The notes beneath the pieces were generated by a model. It saw only the letters and a program-made list of their open reading frames with translations. It was not told the DNA's origin and searched no databases. The position numbers were made by a program, and so were the translations under genes. This document shows, one piece after another, positions 56,805 through 64,000 of a DNA stretch of 64,000 nucleotides. Within the stretch, counting starts at the first letter, position 1; each line of letters starts with the position of its first letter. The stretch spans positions 6,703,001 through 6,767,000 of the forward strand of contig NC_088326.1 of assembly GCF_910592395.1 (NCBI RefSeq), in the 5' to 3' direction. Origin of the DNA: Lineus longissimus (Eukaryota > Nemertea > Pilidiophora > Heteronemertea > Lineidae).

Positions 56805-57895
56805 AAAGCTGTGAACCTGAAACATTGTACACATAACCCTCCAGGTCAGGTGACCTCTGACACTATATTTCAGTCCGATATGATTCTGGACTTGGCCACC
56901 TGGGGCAAAAAGTGGAAACCTAAAAAGTGTGATATCTCTCTTATAAGTGACTCGTTATCGATAAAACTTTTATGGTAGGATACATCACATACCATACAGG
57001 TTTTTGATTTGACCTAATTTTTAAGGTCACAGGTCGAATGGCGAAAATTGGCCATTCTGAGTATAACTATGGTACGTTTCTTAACCGCTAATGCTATGAA
57101 CTTGAAATTTAGTACACAGAATCTCCTACGTCATATAACCTGACACCGAAATTCTGTCCAATCTGATTCCTGACTTGGCCTCCAGGGCGCCAAAACGTTT
57201 TAAAAAGGTGAAAAGTGCAATATCTCGCTTATTGGTGACTTGTTTTCGATGATATTTTTTTGGTAGGTACTCCGAGCAAGGATACATCACATATGGTATG
57301 GGTTTTTGATTTGCCCTAATTTTCAAGGTCACAGAGGTCAAATGGCCTAAATTGGCCGTTTAAGTGTAACTATGGCATGTTTCTAAACGTAAAAAGTGCA
57401 ATATCTCATTTATGAACATACTAACCATGTAATTTTTTTTGTTAACCGGATCATATTGCGTAATTATTCAGATTACACCACTACTATCAGTTCTCAGGGA
57501 CATATTCTGATTACTGACATCAGAATAACGCCCACTGGAATCGCCACCTGCCGCGAATTGCACTGCCCAGATCATCAAATAACCCTCACTACCTGACAGT
57601 TCACCCTCTGTGACCTTGAAAATTAGCTCAAATCAAAAACATGTATGATATGTGATGTATCCTGCCATAAAAGTTTTATCGAAAACGAGTCACTTATAAG
57701 AGAGATATCACACTTTTTAGGTTTCCATTTTTTGCCCCAGATGGCCAAGTCAAGAATCAGATCGGACCGAAATATAGTGTCAGAGGTCACCTGACCTGGA
57801 GGATTATGTGTACAAAGTTTCAGGTTCACAGCTTTAGGTTCACAGCTTTAGCGGAAAAGTAACTTGCCACTGTTTTAAAAACAGTATACAGACGA
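56805..57895. repeat. Tandem-monomer fragments in opposite orientations
   Basis: 56805-57410 holds about two monomers on the minus strand (ggtcacagaggtcaaatgg words). 57600-57895 holds one monomer plus a GAC remnant (cagacgacgaag) on the plus strand. The intervening 190 bp is unrelated. This is the only place where monomers meet head to head. Confidence 0.65.
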
Positions 57896-58359
57896 CGAAG
57901 TCCAAGGGGTATGATTTTCTTAGCCCGCATTGATAGCAAGTAAAAACTTAACAGATACACTGATATTTTTGTAAACCAACTTTCACATACTGTTTTCTCT
58001 ACTTAATCTATGGATTTGAGTTAAGTATTACAGTGAAAAGAATGAAATACTAGAATCGACTGGTTCTTCTGATGACCGCGTAGGTGAGCACTGATGTTTG
58101 ATGGGAGGTGCAAGGTGTTTGTTTGGTTCTCCTCTCTCTCTCGGTGATCACTGATGTGGTCACCAGAACGTTGAAAGGCAGCTGTCGATCATCCCTGTAA
58201 AACATGACGAGAAAACATTTTAATTTTCCTTGCAAAGTATTATCATGCAAGACCAACAACAACTGATTAGGCGCTTATGATTATTGGTCGATCAAGGTAA
58301 AGCAAAGGTAAGAAAGTGCTAATGATGATCAAGGAAGTTCATTGATATGATTGAGAATA
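57896..58359. other. No supported gene; weak terminal-exon-like signal
   Basis: On the minus strand a polypyrimidine acceptor (tgttttacag) near 58198 precedes 48 open codons to a stop near 58050. No domain is recognisable, so no gene is called. Confidence 0.3.
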
Positions 58360-58582
58360 TGTGACTCGCTCTACCAAAACTAGGCGCTTGTCGCATCTGA
58401 ACTTGACAGGTTGATACGGACTTGTTGTTCACTTCCCTATTGTAGACCTTTTGTGAAATCTATTACAAACTGATTTGGTCACATTTCACAAAAGGTCTAC
58501 AATAGGGAAGTGAACAACAAGTCCGTATCAACCTGTCAAGTTCAGATGCGACAAGCGCCTAGTTTTGGTAGAGCGAGTCACA
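58360..58582. mobile_element. Foldback MITE, copy 2 (223 bp, TA target site)
   Basis: Same length, arms and TA flanks as the copy at 2082-2304 with the central ~27 bp in reverse complement; arms are nearly perfect. Inserted in unique sequence. Confidence 0.9.
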
Positions 58583-58898
58583 TATGGTAATAGTAATAAT
58601 GTCTTTATTACTTTACCCTTCAGCTCCTACGGGTCTACAATTTTTTCCAGCATCCCCCTGAACATTTCAAGGTATTCGTATGGTGTATAGACTTTTGGCA
58701 AGAGATACAAAAAGTTAAGAATGTACTACAAGTGACATATACTTTGAAGCTAACAATCATACCTACAATATAGTATCATTAATATTCCATTTTAACCCAC
58801 TGGCATTGATAGCATAATCCTCTCAACAATTTAGTGAAATTTATAAAAAGGCCATATAGTAAACAATAGAATCATAAGAAGTTCCTACCTAATCAAAA

Positions 58899-59877
58899 TG
58901 AAAAGGCCAGGGGCCATTGTGCTCACCGGTATTTAGGTAACGACTTAATTGACAATGGACCTTGAAAAGTAGGTCAAATCAAAAACCTGTATAATATGTA
59001 ATGTATCCTTGCTGGGAGTACCAACCATGACAACTTTATCGAATACGAATCACTAATGAGCGATATATCACACTTTTTAGGTTTTCCATTTTGCCCCCTG
59101 GTGTCCAAGTCGAGAAACAGATCAGACCGAAATTAAGTGTCAGAGGTAACCTGACCTAGGGGGTCTTGTGTACAAAGTTTCAAGCCCATAGCTCTAGCAG
59201 TTACGAAACGTGCCACAGTTACGCTCAAATGGCCAATTTACACCGTTTGACCTCTATGACCTTGAAAAATAGGTCAAATCGAAAACCTCTATGATATGTG
59301 ATGTATCTTGGCTGGGAGTACCTAGCATAAAAATTTCATCGAAAACAAATCACTAATAAGTAAGATATCACACTTGTTGTGTTTTCAGTTTTTGCCCCCT
59401 GGTGGCCAAGTCAAGAATCAGATCAGACCAAAATTTGCTGTCAGAGGTCATCTGACCTAGGGGGGTCACGCATAAAAACTTCCGAGCTCATAGCCCTACC
59501 AGTTAAGAAACGTGCTACAGTTACACTCAAACGGCAAATTTACGCCAACAGACCTCTGTGACCTTGAAAAGAAGGTCAAATCAAAAACATGTATGATATG
59601 TGATATATCCTATAAAAATTTCATCAAAAACAAATCCCTAATAAGTGAGATATCACACTTTTTATGTTTTCAGTTTTGGTCCCTTGGTGGCCAAGTCAAG
59701 AATCAGACCAGACAGAAATTCAGTGTCAAAGGTCATCTGACCTAGGGGGTCATGCATACAAAGTTTTAAGTCCATAGCCCAATCGATTGAGAAACGTGCC
59801 ACTGTTTTTGAAATATGATACGACGGACGACAGACACTGCGGTGTTGCATAGACTCACCGTGCCGGTGAGCCAAAAA
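58899..59877 (+). repeat. Tandem-monomer element E7
   Basis: Head tgaaaaggccaggggcc, three monomers (ttgacctctatgacc near 59246 and gacctctgtgacc near 59551, aggtcatctgacct near 59445 and 59733), a short GACGGACGA tract and the tail ggtgagccaaaaa. Confidence 0.75.
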
Positions 59878-61024
59878 TCCATAAAGAATCCCTAATGTAT
59901 GATAATCCAACCTACTATCGATCAAAAAACACGACCCGGCAGTCTCCTGTCCATTAATACATGAATGGGGTCAGGCAGGGTCAGGATGCCAGTGCCTGCC
60001 ATGAGAAAAATCCACGGGCACCATCAGTCACTCCCGCAACCCTTTCCACGGGCACTATTTTTTTCACTCCCGCCAGCTGTCCAGCGGGTGGGCCATGCCA
60101 GTAAACAGGCGTGATCACGCCCGCGCCCGTGATCACGCCTGTGCCCGCAAACTACTGCCAGGAAACGGGCGCGATCACGCCTGCGGCCGCATGAGATGCC
60201 TGTAAACAATTCCAGTGTAAAAAATTTTCTGGGCAAGTCGCAGGAGTAAGTCATGCTGCCAGTCGGGCATGGCAATTTATTACATTATGAACAAGGAATT
60301 TAGACAAAAAACTAGTTTTATCTGCTATGCACTTTTTGCAGCCAACTCCCGGCGAAGAAACATTTTCAAAACGCTTACAATCCACTTTGTAATGCTTAGT
60401 TCCATCCTGATTCGATATGCCATTGCCGCGCACTGCAGCAACCACCAACTATAGCGAAGTGTACAGCCTGGCGTGTACTCAGCGCTAAACGGCATAATTA
60501 CCGCGTTGAGTGAGACTCTAGATTTCCGCGAAATGGAACTCTGGATACTGGGAAATACTGGGAATTCCCGAGGCGGAGATTTGTGAATTTGGAAATGTCA
60601 CCAGCACACTGCATTACTCCAAATACACCTCCACCACTAACCCAGCGAAGCTCCCAGGCCGACAGGCCTCTAGTGTTATGAAGATTACTCTCTAAGCGTT
60701 GCCCCTGTGGTGTTACTTTACTTCTCGGCCGCTTACGATATCGTAGGGCGGGAGTTTTAAACAGGGGCGGCTACGGGCGGTATAGTGAGATCCGGCTTGG
60801 GTGGCTACGGGCGGTATAGTGAGATCCGGCTTGGGCGGCTACAGGAGCTAAAGGGTTAAACTAAAAAGTTTGTCGCAATTACAAAGGATTTCCACAAAAT
60901 TACAAGATTAGAAATAAAGATACAATACCTTTGATGATAGTTTAGCAGGTTTATTTACATTCGTGTGTAAAAATTCAAAATTTTCTGGGGCCAATGACAC
61001 CCCCTGGCAGAAAATATTTAACTA
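59878..61024. other. Intergenic/intron with GC-rich short repeats
   Basis: 60090-60190 has several copies of a palindromic word (ggcgtgatcacgcc). 60766-60845 has a roughly 36-bp unit (ggctacgggcggtatagtg..) repeated twice and partly a third time. No gene recognised. Confidence 0.6.
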
Positions 61025-63060
61025 CAGTAGAACCTCTCACTGTGGACACCTCTGGCAGGCGGACACCTCTACATTACAGACACGTCTGGCCTGTCCAGAT
61101 TTTTTCTAAGCTATTTCCATAACAAAAACTTCTGTACGGCGGACCCCTCTCTATTCCGAATTGCGGACAGGGTGATGGCTAATTTTTGGTCCAATTCCCT
61201 CCCAATTACAGACAGTAGGCAAAAACAATGGTTTCCCCGCAAAAGAAAGCCAAACAGTTCGCCAGTGATTTGGACAAGCAGGATTTTAAGGCTTCCAATG
61301 GTTGGCTAGAAAAGTGGAAGACCAGACACAACATCAACCAAGCTAGAATATGTGGCGAAAGTGACAGTGTTGACGAAAATGTTGTAGACGAGTGGAAGAA
61401 GAAACTGCCTGAACTGATTGCCGGCTATGACCCAAAAGACATTTTTAACATGGACGAGAGTGGCCTGTTCTACGTGCATTGCCTTTGAAGACGCTGAGAG
61501 TATGGGAAGATGAATGCAAGGGGGAAAGAAATCCAAAAATTGGATCACAGTATCATTCTGCGTCAACCTCAAGGGCGACTTTGAACAGATGCTTATTATT
61601 GGGAAGTCGGCCAAACCAAGATGTTTTCATAATCTTTCAAAACGTCACTTGCCCATCGCATGGGAACACAACAAGAAATCGTGGATGACGGGAGACATTT
61701 TCGGTCGTTGGGTGAAGTCATCAACTCCAGGATTTGACTCCAGGGAAGACACATCCTACTCTACATCGACAATGCCACATCACATCCAAAAGATTTCAGC
61801 CTATCGAAGAAAATCATCTTCCTGCCTGCCAACACCACGTCTAAGCTTCAACCTCTCGAACAAGGAATCATCCGGCAATCAAGAAGAATTACAGACATCG
61901 TCTCCTCCAGTCTCTCGTTCTTCGTATGGACAATGGGGAGGACATCTCTAAACTGAACCAATGCGTACATCCGTTCTTGATGCATACGAGTGGGTCATAG
62001 CTGCGGTTAAGGAAGTCAAATTTTCGTCAGTTATGGCGTGTTTTGCAAGATCTGGCTTCACCGATGATGTTATCAACGAAGATCCTGACAACTACCTGCC
62101 CCTTGCACAGCTCATTCAAGAAGCCCAGGTCCACTTTGATATCGATGACATCATGGATGCTGAAGATTACATAGCCTTCGGCGATGAGACGGCAGTTATG
62201 GACGATGTAATGGAAGGGTACGAGCAGCAGCTTCTTAACGAACACTGTACGCCAGCCACAACTACAGACCCATTTGTTGACGACGAGCTACACACAGATG
62301 AAGTTGACGATGAAAGTGAAACGGTTGACCCAGCATGCGAGATCAATTCAAATGCTATGGCTCTGCACATACGCAGCTCAACTTATACTTTTTTGTTAAG
62401 ATCGACGTTCTTAAATCCGAAACCTTTCTACAAGAACACGTTTTAGATTCTAAACGAAATGCTAGGCAGACAACTTTGGACACTTTCTTTTTGCAATAAG
62501 TCTTGTGTTTCAAAGAAAGACATTGCGAATGTGACTTTGTTAAAGTAAAAACATTGCCATTGTATTCAAGATGATTAAGAGTAAAATTGCATTGATTCAG
62601 TGGACTAACAGTACTCCTGACTGTGTCTACATGTAATCAGGGTCTAACATTAGCTTAACACACTTTACATAATGCAAAGCAATATTGTAACATCAATTGC
62701 AGTTTATTGAGTTGTTTATCCCATCATGCTAATTAAGTATAGAATAATTATTGTACATAACTAATTACGGCTGTACAGTGTCTATTGTAAAGTACAAATA
62801 ACAATAAATAACATATTATACAATGTTCATTGTCAAGTACCAATAAAAATAGATAACATATTAATCTACTTAAATTCAATTGTCTTTTATTTTATTTCAT
62901 CTACCAAAATGAAATAAAATCCTGATTGAAATATAAGGATTCAAGACTTCTGAACTTAGCACTGATTGGAATCCACCTATCAGACGATTTTGGCATAACC
63001 TCTCTATTAAGGACACCTGGGGCCAGTCCCATGGGTGTCCGCAATAGAGAGGTTATACTG
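61025..63060 (+). mobile_element. pogo/Tigger-type DNA transposon, degenerate
   Basis: The ends cagtagaacctctc (61025) and gagaggttatactg (63060) are inverted repeats flanked by TA. Related ggacacct/aggtgtcc words repeat several times in both subterminal regions. The interior holds a broken transposase. TA target and this terminal style match pogo/Tigger elements. Confidence 0.9.
61228..62446 (+). pseudogene. pogo/Tigger-like transposase remnant
   Basis: The first frame gives a partial CENP-B/Tc5 helix-turn-helix (SNGWLEKWKTRHNINQARIC) and FNMDESGLFY, which contains the first catalytic Asp. After a frame break near 61490 come WITVSFCVNLKGDFEQMLIIG and SAKPRCFHNLSKRHLPIAWEH. In another frame, ILLYIDNATSHPK (second Asp) and IFLPANTTSKLQPLEQGII follow. 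The last frame (61961-62446) is the acidic C-terminal tail. The N-terminal DNA-binding half is missing. At least three breaks, so inactive. Confidence 0.85.
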
Positions 63061-63062
63061 TA

Positions 63063-64000
63063 TATGGAATGCATATTTTCCCCAGAAACTTTATCAATAT
63101 AATTTTAGCTTATTTTTAGACCCAAATTGAACACTATTCCTCCTCCAGTAGCGAGATAGCATTTTTAGACAAAGCCGTCTCGAATGCTGAATGTAGGTCA
63201 AATCGTGCTGATTTTTGGTTTCTATTCCTGAAAATTAGACAGTAAGTCGAAATCTCTAGGTCGTATGATTACAAACTGGGACACCATGTGGACGGACAGA
63301 CAGAATTTGAACACTTATTCTACCAGCTGTGCTGACTTCGTCAGCCCAGGTAAAAACTGATAACTTTAAACCAATCGCAAGAATCTAATCAAGACATCTC
63401 ACCTGGTGTGTTGAGCAGATGATCGACTTATACCATTGATTCGAAGTGATTTTATTCCTTCTTATTATTCCTTCACAATTAACAAAATGGCTGTGTTCTA
63501 CATGCAGCTTCAGGCGCGCACAACCTTACTGCGCAACTGTGACGTTGCTCGGGATGCCAAAGTATTGCCTCGAACCGCAAAATTCCAACCAGCTGGCAAT
63601 GTGCCAACTTACATTTTTACCCAATACCGCCAACTGGGGACATAAATCGAAACTAATCTATTTAATATCAAAACCTCAATATTATGCAGACATCTTTAAC
63701 TTTATTTCCAACTTTTATCTGGTGGTATTCGACAATATTTTTTTGCGCTTTTAGCCCACAGGTGAGCTGAATTTTAGGCGAATCACAATGAATTTTATGT
63801 CAGCAGCATATTTTGGGCTGTTTTTCCCGACGGCCTATTAGGTCTTATGGTTGCAAAATGCCTAATTTGTCCACAGATGGACGGACACCAATCGAATAGC
63901 TATAAAATAATTATTATTGGTCAATTGTGGCACAGACTTCTATTCACTGGATAGGCGACATGGCTTCTAGCTATATGGTTTTATCGGCCCACAGACCGTA
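63063..64000. other. Repeat R1 copies, no gene
   Basis: Two diverged copies of the dispersed repeat seen at 23390 (near 63160-63350 and 63780-63920). The rest is AT-rich. I looked here for the ADA HxH exon on the minus strand and did not find it. Confidence 0.5.

Noticed and set aside
58050-58198. Terminal-exon-like 48-codon frame on the minus strand with a good acceptor
   Set aside because: No recognisable domain. It would end in a stop inside what is probably an ADA intron, and a pyrimidine-rich AG alone is weak evidence.

Overview
The window is animal DNA, probably from a marine invertebrate. Exons are short, intron-exon junctions are GT..AG, introns run to many kilobases, and the transposon mix (CR1-like, L1/Tx1-like, BEL/Pao, Gypsy, DIRS, Harbinger, pogo, TTAA-type elements and many MITEs) is typical of echinoderms, hemichordates, amphioxus and lophotrochozoans. 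The short word TAGGCCTA recurs. Nothing seen fixes the phylum. No tRNA, rRNA or CRISPR was recognised.

The one host gene I can support is adenosine deaminase (ADA) on the minus strand. Seven coding exons lie at 50880-51002, 40676-40917, 27584-27711, 20389-20460, 19582-19751, 19030-19159 and 3116-3208. Their splice phases all agree, and together they encode about 316 residues up to the stop codon. The first exons, with the start codon and the HxH zinc ligands, were not found and probably lie beyond base 64000. Almost everything else sits in, or just upstream of, the introns of this gene.

Layout. 1-8.3 kb: tandem-monomer elements, a 223-bp foldback element, the ADA last exon, a Mutator-like element with 9-bp target duplications, and a TTTTAG-rich MITE. 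8.3-18.8 kb: a decayed Gypsy element broken open by MITEs; one MITE holds a tandem-monomer element, which itself holds a CR1-like LINE with an intact 1023-residue ORF2. 19-21 kb: three ADA exons. 23.7-25.9 kb: a DIRS-type remnant. 28-38.8 kb: a tandem-monomer element containing a BEL/Pao element with near-identical LTRs and a 5'-truncated L1/Tx1-like LINE with a 13-bp target duplication. 39-46 kb: more tandem-monomer elements and a long inverted-repeat element. 47.1-50.3 kb: a Harbinger element with convergent transposase and Myb-like genes. 51.06-51.72 kb: a TTAA-flanked element carrying what looks like the first exon of a P2X7-C-terminal-like (ballast domain) protein. 52.5-64 kb: MITEs, a Gypsy integrase remnant, tandem-monomer fragments, a second foldback copy and a pogo/Tigger element.

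The commonest component is a family of non-autonomous elements (at least six fairly complete copies) made of ~290-305 bp monomers, a GAC-rich microsatellite and a short 3' hairpin, resembling Helentron-associated elements such as pearl. Each monomer carries clustered nuclear-receptor half-sites. Apart from ADA and the CR1-like ORF2, the coding regions are mostly broken, and no cooperating gene system is visible.
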